Positions 1 to 8,079 of a stretch of 64,000 nucleotides of DNA are shown here, one piece after another. Under the pieces are notes generated by a model that was not told where the DNA came from, did no database searches, and worked only from the letters and a program-made list of their open reading frames with translations. A program made the position numbers and the translations under genes. The stretch lies in NCBI GenBank assembly GCA_028873795.1, contig JAPPNP010000005.1, forward strand, positions 1 through 64,000, read 5' to 3'. Source of the stretch: Chloroflexota bacterium (GTDB taxonomy: Bacteria > Chloroflexota > UBA11872). Within the stretch, counting starts at the first letter, position 1. Each line of letters opens with the position of its first letter.

Positions 1-44
1 ATGTGTTCACCATGTCCCCGAACATGTGTTCATGATGTCCCCGG
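1..44. repeat. Imperfect tandem repeat at window edge
   Basis: Two near-identical units of about 22 bases follow each other (1-23 and 24-44), each with the core ATGTGTTCA then ATGTCCCCG. A short inverted pair, GAACA-TG-TGTTC, lies at their junction (20-31). Repeats of this look can lie at ends of insertion sequences or in operators, but no transposase is visible and the left side is cut by the window edge. Confidence 0.5.
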
Positions 45-76
45 TCCGCACACCATCGGGGTCAAGGAGGCCCGCC

Positions 77-1186
77 ATGGTCACCACCGCGCTGCCTGAA
101 GTCGACGCCCGCACGGACCATCAGCCCAAGACGCAGTTGAAGCTCATCGACGCCGATGTCCACAACTACGTCAACTCCATCGACGAGCTGCTGCCGTTCC
201 TGGCGACGCGCTGGCATGCCTACATCGAGCAATCGGGATTCGAGGCGCCGGGAGGCAATATCTACCCGCGCCTCTACGAGTATGCGGCGCGCCGCGACTC
301 CTTCCCGCCCAGCGGCTGCCTGCCGGGCGGCGACCCGGATTTCGCTCGCGACCAGCTCCTGGACGGCTGGGGCATCGACGCCGCCATTCTGAATCCACTT
401 TACGCCGGGTCTTCGCTGCGCAACCTCGACTTCGCCAACGATCTCTCGCGCGCGGTGAACGAGTTGACGGCCGCTCGCTGGCTGGACCACGACCCCCGCT
501 GGCGTGGTTCGATCGTCGTAAACCCCGAGGACCCCGACGCGGCCGCCGCCGAGATCCGCCGCGCCGGTCGGGACCCGCGCTTCGTGCAGGTGCTCCTGAT
601 CGTCCGCGCCGTCGAGCCCTACGGCCGCCGGCGCTACCGCCCCATCCTCGCCGCGGCCAGCGACATGGGCCTGCCGCTGGGCATTCACTTCGGCGGCAAT
701 CCCGGCCCTATCACGGCCACCGGCTGGCCGTCTTTCTACATCGAGGACCACACGGGCATGCCGCAGGCCTTCGAGGCCCAGGTGCTCAGCCTGGTGGCCG
801 AAGGCGTCTTCGAGAGCTTCCCCGATCTGCGCGTGGCGCTGGTCGAGGGCGGGTTTGCCTGGTTGCCGGCGCTGATGTGGCGCTTCGACAAGAACTACAA
901 GGGGCTGCGCGACGAGATTCCCTGGCTCAAGAAGCTCCCCAGCGAGTACATCCGCGAGCATTTCCGGGCGACCACGCAGCCGATGGAGGAGCCGGACGAC
1001 CCGCGCCACCTGCTGCAGATCATGGACATGATCGGCCGCGACGACTTCCTCATGTTCGCCACCGACTACCCGCACTGGGACTTCGACGCGCCCGACCGCG
1101 CGATTCCCTCCATCGTTCCGGACGACGTGCGCGAGGGCATCATGTCCGCCAACGCGGCGGCGTTCTATGACTTCGACCGCGCATGA
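77..1186 (+). CDS. Amidohydrolase family protein (amidohydrolase 2 / ACMSD-like TIM barrel)
   Basis: A 369-aa metal-dependent hydrolase of the amidohydrolase-2 superfamily, whose members hydrolyse or decarboxylate small cyclic and aromatic acids. The metal-site motif DADVHN lies at residues 25-30, a strand-end HFGG at about 204, and the C-terminal ATDYPHWD, typical of this family, at about 328-335. The ATG at 77 is preferred over one at 26 because a strong Shine-Dalgarno sequence (AAGGAGG, 64-70) sits just upstream of it and the domain starts soon after. There is no signal peptide, so it is probably cytoplasmic. The gene overlaps the Rieske protein gene by 20 bases, suggesting coupled expression and a shared catabolic role. 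The substrate cannot be read from sequence. Confidence 0.88.
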   Translation: MVTTALPEVDARTDHQPKTQLKLIDADVHNYVNSIDELLPFLATRWHAYIEQSGFEAPGGNIYPRLYEYAARRDSFPPSGCLPGGDPDFARDQLLDGWGIDAAILNPLYAGSSLRNLDFANDLSRAVNELTAARWLDHDPRWRGSIVVNPEDPDAAAAEIRRAGRDPRFVQVLLIVRAVEPYGRRRYRPILAAASDMGLPLGIHFGGNPGPITATGWPSFYIEDHTGMPQAFEAQVLSLVAEGVFESFPDLRVALVEGGFAWLPALMWRFDKNYKGLRDEIPWLKKLPSEYIREHFRATTQPMEEPDDPRHLLQIMDMIGRDDFLMFATDYPHWDFDAPDRAIPSIVPDDVREGIMSANAAAFYDFDRA

Positions 1187-1532
1187 CGTGGGGGCGCTCG
1201 CCGAATTCGGCGAGCGCTGCGCGCGCCGCGTGCAGATCGGACGCCACGCCATCGTCGTGGTCCGCTGGGATAACGAGGTCTACGCCCTGCGCGACACCTG
1301 CGCCCACCAGGGCGCGCCGCTGTCGAATGGCACGCTGGGACACCACGTCACCGCGGCCACGGCCGGCGCTCCCTTCGTTCTCGAGCCGGATTCACGCGTG
1401 CTTCGCTGTCCCTGGCACGGCTGGCAATACGACCTCTGCACGGGCCGCTCACTGCACTTTCCCGACCGTGCCCGCGTGAGGACCTATCCCGCTCGCGTCG
1501 ACGACGGCCGCGTCTACGTGGACCTCGGCTAG
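1167..1532 (+). CDS. Rieske [2Fe-2S] ferredoxin-like protein
   Basis: A 121-aa single-domain Rieske protein. The two cluster-binding motifs are clear: CAHQGAPL in the first half and CPWHGW about 45 residues later, giving the two Cys and two His ligands. The interval between them is slightly expanded. Such small soluble proteins serve as electron carriers for ring-hydroxylating oxygenases or are components of nitrite-reductase-like systems. The ATG at 1167 overlaps the end of the amidohydrolase gene; a GTG at 1188 is an alternative. No oxygenase or reductase partner is in the window, so the electron donor and acceptor are unknown. Pairing with an amidohydrolase hints at aromatic-compound catabolism, an inference only. 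Confidence 0.85.
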   Translation: MTSTAHDVGALAEFGERCARRVQIGRHAIVVVRWDNEVYALRDTCAHQGAPLSNGTLGHHVTAATAGAPFVLEPDSRVLRCPWHGWQYDLCTGRSLHFPDRARVRTYPARVDDGRVYVDLG

Positions 1533-1547
1533 CACGGACGCCCGGCG

Positions 1548-2714
1548 GTGGAGACGGCGGTAGCCGCGATCCGCTCATCGCGAGCCATGGTGGCGCTGGC
1601 GATCGCCGGCGGCGGCTCGGGCGTCATTCCGCGCCTGCTCACGCGTCCCGGTGCGTCGCGCACGGTGCTCGAGGCGCAGGTTCCGTATGGTCGCCGCGCG
1701 TTGACCGAGTTGCTTGGGGCGAAGCCGGCGTCGCGCTGCTCGCCGGAAGCCGCGCGCGAGCTTGCGCAGGCTGTTTACCGGCGGGCGCTGCGGCTGCGCG
1801 AGACTCCCCACACGCCGGTGCTCGGGCTGGGCGCCACCGCCGCCCTAGTCACCGACCGCGAGCGCCAGGGCGCTCACCGCATCCACGTCGCGGTCGTCGA
1901 CGGCTTTCGGTCGTGGGAAGCATCGGCCCACCTGCGCAAAGGCGCCCGCACGCGCGCCGAAGAAGAGGCGATTGCCGAGCGCATCATCCTGGGCGCCCTG
2001 GCCGAGGCCATGGTGGGCGGCGAGTTCGACCTCGCGCTACAGCCGGATGAACGCTCCAGCATCGAGGCGGTCTCACTGGCCCATCCATGCGACGTCATTG
2101 CGTGCGGTGAGCAGCCCTGGGCCACGGTCGACACGGCCGGCCGCGTACGCGCGGGCGGACCGTTGCCCGGCATCGTCTTGCCCGGGTCGTTCAACCCGCT
2201 GCACAAAGGCCACGCCGCCCTGCTCGAAGCCGCCCGCCGCCGCACGGCCGGCTTCGCGGCCTACGAGATCTCCATCACCAACGTCGACAAGCCGCCCCTC
2301 GCGGCCGCCGAGCTCGACGCGCGGCTGGCGCAGATCCGCGGTCGGGCGCCGGTGGTGCTCACGCGCGCACCAACGTTCGTCGAAAAGGCTCGGCTCCTGC
2401 CGGGCGCCGCGTTTGCGGTGGGGGCCGACACCGCCGCCCGCATTTTGGAGCCCCGCTACTACGCCGACGCCGACGGGCTGGCGAAAGCCCTGGCGGAGCT
2501 GCGCGAGTTGGGCGCCCGCCTTCATGTGGCCGAGCGGCGCGTGGGCGACAGGCTCCTTCGGCTCGACGACTTGCCGGTGCCTCCATCCGCCGTCGACATG
2601 TTTCAGCCCATCCCGGCCTCGGAGGTTGCGATTGACATCTCGTCGACCGAGCTGCGCAGTCGTCCCGCCGCGAAGGGTCATTCCGAACCACCCCCAATGT
2701 CATTCCGAACGTAG
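1548..2714 (+). CDS. CinA C-terminal-like / HxGH nucleotidyltransferase fusion
   Basis: A 388-aa two-domain protein with a GTG start. Residues about 1-165 resemble the CinA C-terminal (PncC, NMN amidohydrolase) fold: the phosphate-binding start is AGGGSG, not the usual ESCTGG, followed by RPGAS and a later GLGATAALV strand. Residues about 207-370 are a NadD/NadM-type cytidylyltransferase domain with GSFNPLHKGH (HxGH type) at about 210-220 and ISSTELR at about 364-370. The combination suggests pyridine-nucleotide salvage (NMN deamidation and adenylylation), but neither activity can be asserted: the first domain lacks the standard motif. The last residues and stop codon are supplied by an inverted-repeat element, so the usual C-terminal helix after ISSTxLR is probably replaced. 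Confidence 0.75.
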   Translation: METAVAAIRSSRAMVALAIAGGGSGVIPRLLTRPGASRTVLEAQVPYGRRALTELLGAKPASRCSPEAARELAQAVYRRALRLRETPHTPVLGLGATAALVTDRERQGAHRIHVAVVDGFRSWEASAHLRKGARTRAEEEAIAERIILGALAEAMVGGEFDLALQPDERSSIEAVSLAHPCDVIACGEQPWATVDTAGRVRAGGPLPGIVLPGSFNPLHKGHAALLEAARRRTAGFAAYEISITNVDKPPLAAAELDARLAQIRGRAPVVLTRAPTFVEKARLLPGAAFAVGADTAARILEPRYYADADGLAKALAELRELGARLHVAERRVGDRLLRLDDLPVPPSAVDMFQPIPASEVAIDISSTELRSRPAAKGHSEPPPMSFRT

Positions 2715-2788
2715 TGAGGAATCTAAGGACGGTGGTGCAAGCTCCGCGCCCCTTAGATTTCTCGCTTCGCTCGAAATGACACTTGGGG
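2691..2788. repeat. Inverted-repeat element (MITE-like palindrome)
   Basis: Two arms of about 38 bases (2691-2728 and 2751-2788) are imperfect reverse complements, sharing AATCTAAGG at the inner edge and TGTCATT at the outer. The central loop is about 22 bases. Read on the minus strand one arm encodes the phrase CHFERSE, often seen where such palindromes are translated in bacterial genomes. A further half-copy of the outer end (GGTCATTCCGAAC) lies just upstream at about 2677-2689. It overlaps the end of the upstream gene, giving it a stop codon. There is no transposase; mobility is inferred. Confidence 0.8.
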
Positions 2789-2965
2789 CCGAATCGACAC
2801 TGGCGGGTCGAACAGACATCAGAAGGTCGGGGACGACCTGACCACGGCTGAGACGTCTTGACCACTGGGCGCGGCTGACCTGTCCTGGACCAGGGCGCCC
2901 CGACCATACTCGCCACTCCGAGCGATCGGCACCGGGTACCATCGGCCATCCGCGCCTGCGCCGTA

Positions 2966-3646
2966 GTGACCTGGGGGACCGTGGCCGCCGACAACGCCCG
3001 ACCCCCGCCGCAGCCCGAATTCGCCACCTTGCGCCGTCCCGCCCGCGCCCGCGATTCCACCCCGCGCATCGTCGTACGGCCCGGCACGGCCTCCGATTGG
3101 GCGGCGTGTTGGGCCATGGACGTGTCCTACGAGACCGACCACGTGTGGCAGCTGCAATCGAGCGTGCAGGCCGACGTGCCGATGGTCGGCTTCGTGCGGG
3201 TGCGTCTCCCTCGCACCATCACCCTGCGGGATCCCCTGTGGGGCGGGTCGGCCGATCCGCCGCAGCCGGAGCAGGGATCCCTGATCGTCGCCGAGGCCGG
3301 TAGCGGCGTCGAAGGCTTCGCCCTGGTCGTGCCCGACGCCGCGCGCGCCGTAGACACGCTCTGGATGCTCGCCGTGAGGCACCACGCCCGCCGGCGCGGC
3401 CTCGGGGTGCGCCTGGCGCGAGCGGCGATCGAGGCGGCTCGCGCCAGCGGTCGCCGCGCCCTATGCGCCACCATCCAAGCCCGCAATTATCCCGCCATCC
3501 GGACGCTCCAGGCAGCGGGTCTGGTGCTCACGGGCTACGACGAGCACTACTATCCCTCCAACGACGTGGGCCTGCGCTTTGCCCATCGCCTAACCGCCAA
3601 TGGCGGCGGCCGCCGCCCCAAAGACCGGGCGCCCGGAACCGCCTAG
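2966..3646 (+). CDS. GNAT-family N-acetyltransferase
   Basis: A 226-aa acetyl-CoA-dependent N-acetyltransferase-like protein. The acetyl-CoA pyrophosphate loop is visible as RRRGLGVRLA at about 141-150, preceded by the LAV strand, and followed by an asparagine in ARNYPAIRTLQAAGL, the usual GNAT motif B region. The first 35 residues are Pro/Arg rich and may not be translated: GTG 2966 and GTG 2981 are both possible. The C-terminal tail is short and basic. The substrate is unknown; context (between a cofactor-related fusion gene and hom) gives no clear clue. About 250 bases before it hold an inverted-repeat element and otherwise nothing I recognise. Confidence 0.75.
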   Translation: MTWGTVAADNARPPPQPEFATLRRPARARDSTPRIVVRPGTASDWAACWAMDVSYETDHVWQLQSSVQADVPMVGFVRVRLPRTITLRDPLWGGSADPPQPEQGSLIVAEAGSGVEGFALVVPDAARAVDTLWMLAVRHHARRRGLGVRLARAAIEAARASGRRALCATIQARNYPAIRTLQAAGLVLTGYDEHYYPSNDVGLRFAHRLTANGGGRRPKDRAPGTA

Positions 3647-3722
3647 CGCAATCGCCGCGAGTGCCGGGTATTCTGCCTCTGCCGCCTCCCGTCGGGGTGC
3701 TGCGGGCAAGGGTGTGCCACGA

Positions 3723-5024
3723 ATGTCCAGCGGGATAGGCCTCGGTCTCCTCGGCGTCGGCAATGTCGGCTCGGCAGTCGCGCGCCACGTTCACGCCCGC
3801 GCCGACATGCTCGAGCGGCAGCTTGGCCGTCCGATCACCGTTCAGCGTGCGCTCGTGCGTGATCCCAACAAGCCGCGCGATTCGTCCATCCCCTCGGATC
3901 GCCTGACCACGGACGCCGCGTCGGTGATCGACGACCCCAGAGTCGACGTGATTGTTGAGGTGCTGGGCGGCGTCGAGCCCGCGCACCATTACCTGCGCCG
4001 CGCGCTCGAAGCCGGCAAACACGTCGTCACCGCCAACAAAGAGGTTATGGCCGCGCACGGCGTCGACCTGCTGCAGCTTGCCGCGGACCGCGGACTCGAT
4101 CTCTACTTCGAGGCCAGCGTCGGCGGCGGCATCCCGCTCATCGGCCCGTTCCGGCAGGACCTGGCGGCCAACGAGATCCAGGAAGTCCACGCCATCCTCA
4201 ACGGCACCACCAACTACATCCTTTCCCAGATGGCCGAGCACGGCCAGAGCTATGCCGACGCGTTGGCCGAAGCGCAGCAGTTGGGCTACGCGGAGCCGGA
4301 CCCGACCAACGACGTCGAGGGCCACGACACGGCCTTCAAGCTGGCCATTCTCGCGACGCTCGCATTCAGAAGTCGCGTCGCGCCGGAAGATGTCTTTCGG
4401 GAAGGCATTGCGCAGATCACCCAGGCCGACTTCACCTACGCCGCGGAGTTGGGCTACAGCATCAAGCTGCTGGCCATCGCCAAGCGCCGTGGCGACACGA
4501 TTGAAGCCCGCGTCCATCCGGCGCTGGTGCAGCGCGACTTTCTCCTGGGGCAGGTCGAGGGCGTGTACAACGCCGTGCGCATCTCCGGCGATCTCGTGGG
4601 ACGCGCCATGTTCATGGGTCGCGGCGCCGGTCCCGAACCCACCTCCAGCGCCATCGTCTCCGACCTGATCGACCTGGGGCACAACATTCGCCGGACGGCG
4701 CACAACCGGATTCCCGTGCTCCTGGACCGGCCGGTTCGCGTGCTTCCCATCGAAGAGGTGCTCTCGCGCTACTACCTGCGCCTCTGGGTCAAGGACCGCC
4801 CCGGCGTGTTGGCGCGCATCGCGGCCATCTGCGGTGAGCACGCCATCAGCATCGCCTCGGTGCTGCAGAAAGAAGTCGACCCCGACGCCCGGCGCGCCGA
4901 GCTGGTGCTGCTCACCCACGACGCCCGTGAGGCCGACTGGCGGCCGGCCATCCAGCGCATCACCGAGTTGGATGTGGTGCCGGAAGTCGCCAGCGTGATC
5001 CGTATCGAAGACCTGCTCGAATGA
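3723..5024 (+). CDS. hom: Homoserine dehydrogenase
   Basis: A 433-aa NAD(P)-dependent enzyme reducing aspartate semialdehyde to homoserine, the branch point to threonine and methionine. The Rossmann motif GLLGVGNVGSAVARH is at residues 8-22; the substrate-domain motif NGTTNYIL starts at about 160; and a C-terminal ACT domain (about 353-433, beginning LWVKDRPGVLARI) should give feedback control, typically by threonine. The ATG at 3723 is chosen because the Rossmann strand begins eight residues later; the longer open frame to 3600 is low-complexity. The gene overlaps thrC by four bases (ATGA), so the two are translationally coupled. Confidence 0.96.
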   Translation: MSSGIGLGLLGVGNVGSAVARHVHARADMLERQLGRPITVQRALVRDPNKPRDSSIPSDRLTTDAASVIDDPRVDVIVEVLGGVEPAHHYLRRALEAGKHVVTANKEVMAAHGVDLLQLAADRGLDLYFEASVGGGIPLIGPFRQDLAANEIQEVHAILNGTTNYILSQMAEHGQSYADALAEAQQLGYAEPDPTNDVEGHDTAFKLAILATLAFRSRVAPEDVFREGIAQITQADFTYAAELGYSIKLLAIAKRRGDTIEARVHPALVQRDFLLGQVEGVYNAVRISGDLVGRAMFMGRGAGPEPTSSAIVSDLIDLGHNIRRTAHNRIPVLLDRPVRVLPIEEVLSRYYLRLWVKDRPGVLARIAAICGEHAISIASVLQKEVDPDARRAELVLLTHDAREADWRPAIQRITELDVVPEVASVIRIEDLLE

Positions 5025-6085
5025 CCCTCAGCGTCCCGGCGGGCGTCATCCAACGTTATCTCGAGTTCCTGCCGTTCACCGGCGACGCCCCGGACCTCAC
5101 CATTGGCGAGGGCGGCACCCCACTCGTCCGCGCGCCCGTCCTGGAGGCTCGAACCGGCATTCGCGAAGTCTGGCTCAAGCTCGAAGGCTGCAATCCCACC
5201 GGCTCCTTCAAGGACCGGGGCATGGTGGTGGCCGTGGCCAAGGCGCTTGAGGCCAACGCCCGCGCGCTCATCTGCGCCTCAACCGGAAACACCGCCGCGT
5301 CGGCCGCCGCCTACGGTGCGCGCGCCGGCGTCACGACGGTGTGCGTGGTCCCGCACGGTTCCACCGCCGCGGGCAAGCTGGCGCAAACCCGCATGTTCGG
5401 CGCGCGAGTCGTGGCCGTGACCGGCACCTTCGATCACGCGCTCACCGTCGTGCGCCAGTTGGCCGAACGCGAAGGCGTGATCCTGGTGAACTCGGTCAAT
5501 CCCCACCGCCTGGAAGGGCAGAAAACCGCCGCATTCGAGATCGTGGACGCCCTGGGCGACGCGCCCGACGAGTTGTATCTGCCCGTCGGCAACGCGGGCA
5601 ACATCTCGGCCTACTGGCGCGGGTTCGTTGGCTATCACGAGGCTGGGCGGGCCACGCAGACCCCGGTGCTGCGCGGGTTCCAGGCCGAGGGCGCGGCGCC
5701 CATCGTGCTTGGGCATCCCATCGACGACCCCGTGACCCAGGCGTCCGCGATTCGCATCGGCAATCCGGCCAACTGGGAAGAGGCGGCCGTCGCGCGCGAC
5801 GCCTCCGACGGCTCGATCGAAGCCGTCCCCGAGTCGGCGATCGCCGAGGCCTATCGCCTGCTCGCGCAGGAGATGGGCGTGTTCATCGAGCCCGCCTCGG
5901 CCGCCGGAGTTGCCGGCTTGCTGCAACGACGGGCCGGCGGCGCAGCCTCGGCCGACCGCGTGGTGTGCATCCTCACCGGCTCTGGCCTCAAAGACCCGGA
6001 CACCGCCCTGCGCGAATCCGCCGATCCGATCAACACGCCCCCCGACCTCGATGCCGTCACCCGCGTGCTGGGGTGGTCAGACTAG
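5021..6085 (+). CDS. thrC: Threonine synthase
   Basis: A 354-aa PLP enzyme converting O-phosphohomoserine to threonine. The PLP-lysine motif GSFKDRGM is at about 61-68 (Lys 64), followed by the phosphate-loop ASTGNTAASAAAY. The C-terminal region carries LTGSGLKDPD, typical of the short bacterial threonine synthase class (about 350 aa). The start codon is within the hom stop (ATGA), and no thrB is adjacent, so homoserine kinase must be elsewhere. It is the last gene of a hom-thrC pair. Confidence 0.96.
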   Translation: MTLSVPAGVIQRYLEFLPFTGDAPDLTIGEGGTPLVRAPVLEARTGIREVWLKLEGCNPTGSFKDRGMVVAVAKALEANARALICASTGNTAASAAAYGARAGVTTVCVVPHGSTAAGKLAQTRMFGARVVAVTGTFDHALTVVRQLAEREGVILVNSVNPHRLEGQKTAAFEIVDALGDAPDELYLPVGNAGNISAYWRGFVGYHEAGRATQTPVLRGFQAEGAAPIVLGHPIDDPVTQASAIRIGNPANWEEAAVARDASDGSIEAVPESAIAEAYRLLAQEMGVFIEPASAAGVAGLLQRRAGGAASADRVVCILTGSGLKDPDTALRESADPINTPPDLDAVTRVLGWSD

Positions 6086-6142
6086 GCCGCGATCGCGCAC
6101 GGCGAGTTCGCCGCCCGGCGGCCTCGTGGGTCACGTTTCGTC

Positions 6143-6268
6143 CGTCACTCCCGCGAAGAGCCAGCCCCGTACTCGATACGGGGCGGGAATCCACTCTTCA
6201 TAGAGCCTGGGGGCGGACAGGATGTGCCCGGTCATCCCCTAGCCCGGCTGGATTTTGCAAGGGACTCC
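6143..6268. repeat. Dispersed intergenic repeat, copy A
   Basis: This stretch matches 47034-47136 over most of its length, including CTGGGGGCGGA and GTCATCCCC. Copy A carries an extra segment of about 23 bases that splits the short palindrome found intact in copy B; the insert with its flank makes its own hairpin, CCCCGTA-CTCGA-TACGGGG (6165-6183). Both copies lie in intergenic space after convergent or terminal genes. Function unknown; it could be a non-autonomous mobile repeat or an RNA-level structure. Confidence 0.75.
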
Positions 6269-6472
6269 AGAGTCGGGAATCCTAACTCCGCGCTTCGCCC
6301 GAGGCAGGACGCGGGCCGGCAGTTTGCTCCGTGTGAACTCGTCAGCGTGCCGAGTCTGGAGGTCGAAACAGCCCCGAACCCGCCTGGCCCGGCACTTGCT
6401 GGCGCTCGACGCGCCGCTCTACTATCGCGCCGCACAGGCTGTGCCGCCGACCAGGCTTGGGAGTTCCAAAGG
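6269..6472. other. Intergenic, no gene recognised
   Basis: After the dispersed repeat, about 200 bases precede the 60-aa protein gene. Open frames crossing it look like chance products of high GC. I see no convincing promoter, terminator or RNA gene here. Confidence 0.5.
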
Positions 6473-6655
6473 ATGGGGCAGGAAGACACCCGCGAACGAT
6501 CCGATCGAATCCGCCGCGAAGTCCGCGATCTGACCAACAAGGGACTATCGCCGCAGGAAATCCTGTCGCTGTTCTATATGCGGGGCAAATGGCGCAGCCG
6601 CCTCTCCGAGGAAACCGAACCCGACAACTCCCCCAGCCAAGTCGCTCGCGACTAA
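6473..6655 (+). CDS. Small hypothetical protein, possible helix-turn-helix
   Basis: A 60-aa, charged protein starting at ATG 6473. The middle part, NKGLSPQEILSLFYMRGKW, has the spacing of a helix-turn-helix or a short helical hairpin; the rest is hydrophilic. A longer frame from 6224 is possible but runs through the dispersed repeat and looks non-coding. It converges with coaE, sharing four bases at the stop codons. I do not recognise the family. A regulator or an adaptor of a small complex are both possible. Confidence 0.55.
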   Translation: MGQEDTRERSDRIRREVRDLTNKGLSPQEILSLFYMRGKWRSRLSEETEPDNSPSQVARD

Positions 6656-7272
6656 GCGGCCGGAAGGTCGTTCCAGCGGACGGTCACCTGGGCGCGTAGC
6701 TCCTCCAGCGAGCCGTGGTTGCTGATTCGCACGAGCGGCCGCTCGGGATGGAGTCGGCGAAACGCCTCGGCCTTCTCTTCGGGGCCGGCCTGCATCGCCA
6801 GGCGGGCCTGAACCTCGGCGGCTGAGAGGCGCCCGCTGGCGACGACGCGCTCGACCACCACCGCAGGATCGGCCTCGACGAGCCACAGCCCGTCCAGGCG
6901 ACCCCCGGACGGCCCCTCGACCACGTTGATCGCCTCGATGAACGTCACGGGCGCCTGTGTGGCCTCGGCCAGCAGCGCCTCCGTCGCCTCGCCGACGGAC
7001 GGATATAGCAGGTCCTGCAGCAACGCGAGTTTCTCGCGATCCGCGAATACCTCCCGCGCCACGGCGGCGCGATCGATGCCGCCGTCCGGCCGCTGGGCCG
7101 CCGGAAAGGCGGCGCGCACGTCCCGCATCACAGTCGCGTCCGACTCCAGCAGCATTCGCACCGTCGCGTCGGAGTCGATCACGCGCGCGCCCAGCTCCCG
7201 CAGCATCGCCCCGACGGTTGACTTGCCCGCGCCAATATTTCCGGTGAGCCCCCAGACCGGATGCCTGGCCAC
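6652..7272 (-). CDS. coaE: Dephospho-CoA kinase
   Basis: A 206-aa P-loop kinase that phosphorylates dephospho-CoA at the ribose 3'-hydroxyl in the last step of CoA synthesis. The P-loop GNIGAGKST is at residues 11-19, followed by the ARVIDSD motif of this family near 30-36 and an NVVEG/GLWLV strand region. Length fits the family (about 200 aa). It starts with GTG at 7272, three bases after the stop of the upstream HAD-like gene, so the two are probably co-transcribed. Confidence 0.93.
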   Translation of the reverse strand: MARHPVWGLTGNIGAGKSTVGAMLRELGARVIDSDATVRMLLESDATVMRDVRAAFPAAQRPDGGIDRAAVAREVFADREKLALLQDLLYPSVGEATEALLAEATQAPVTFIEAINVVEGPSGGRLDGLWLVEADPAVVVERVVASGRLSAAEVQARLAMQAGPEEKAEAFRRLHPERPLVRISNHGSLEELRAQVTVRWNDLPAA

Positions 7273-7275
7273 GGC

Positions 7276-7980
7276 CTATCCCGCGTCGCGCATGATCGGC
7301 CACCGGTGGCGCCGAGCGATCTGATGCAGCCGCTCGTTCGGCCACACGGCCACCGGGCGCCCCACGAGTTGCAGCAGGTCCAGATCGCGCTCGGTGTCGG
7401 CGTAGGCCACGCTGCGCGTGAGGTCGATGGGCGGATCGGCGCCCTCCGCCATGGACATCACGCGCCGCACTTTCTCCGGGCCCGTCACCGTTTCGCCGAG
7501 CACCCGACCCGTCACCCGACCCTCAACCACTTCGACCCGCGTGCCGATCACCACGTCGAATCCCAGCGCCTCCTGCACCGGCTGCAAGAACGGCTCATAG
7601 GTGGCGGATACCAGGGCGGTGCAATGGCCGTCCGACTTGCTGCGCCGCACCACGTCCGCCACCTGCTCCCGCATGGACGGGCGAAAGATGAATTCCCACG
7701 CATGCTCCACGAGGGCCGCGAGCTCCCGCTCGTCCATGCCGCGCACCGTCGCCCACGCGGCCGGCATCCACCGGCGCACCATGAAATCCGCGCTCACGAC
7801 GCCGACCTTGCTTGCGAGGATGACCGGCAGTTGACGCAGGATCATCATCGTCTTGCGGCGCTTCCATTGGCTGCGTCCGCCCATCCAGGACTCGATGGCC
7901 TGCCACACCTCGCCCGTGACGAGGGTGCCGTTGAAGTCGAAGATCGCGGCGGATTGGGTGGCTGGAGCTTGGCCTGGCAT
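7276..7980 (-). CDS. HAD-like hydrolase (IB/SerB-like) with DxN motif I
   Basis: A 234-aa HAD-superfamily protein. Motif I reads DFNGTLV at residues 15-21, so the first Asp (nucleophile) is kept but the second Asp, the usual acid/base, is Asn 17. Motif II is a VSATYEPF Ser, and motif III is the YADTERDLDLL region near the C-terminus. The overall plan (helical cap between motifs I and II) is that of phosphoserine-phosphatase-like IB enzymes. Start ATG 7980 is chosen because the fold begins ten residues later. It lies upstream of coaE in one transcription unit and is divergent from ribD. The substrate is unknown, and the Asn may reduce or redirect phosphatase activity. Confidence 0.8.
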   Translation of the reverse strand: MPGQAPATQSAAIFDFNGTLVTGEVWQAIESWMGGRSQWKRRKTMMILRQLPVILASKVGVVSADFMVRRWMPAAWATVRGMDERELAALVEHAWEFIFRPSMREQVADVVRRSKSDGHCTALVSATYEPFLQPVQEALGFDVVIGTRVEVVEGRVTGRVLGETVTGPEKVRRVMSMAEGADPPIDLTRSVAYADTERDLDLLQLVGRPVAVWPNERLHQIARRHRWPIMRDAG

Positions 7981-8079
7981 CGATTTGGTGCGGTCCTGGG
8001 GAGACGCAGCGGCAATGTCCCACACGAGCAACGGCCGAGCACGTGTCCAAATTCACCGTCAGCCCCGGTCTATAGTTGA

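Noticed and set aside
3600-3722. Longer hom N-terminus
   Set aside because: The extra 41 residues are Ala/Gly/Pro/Arg-rich and overlap the GNAT end; the Rossmann motif starts after ATG 3723.
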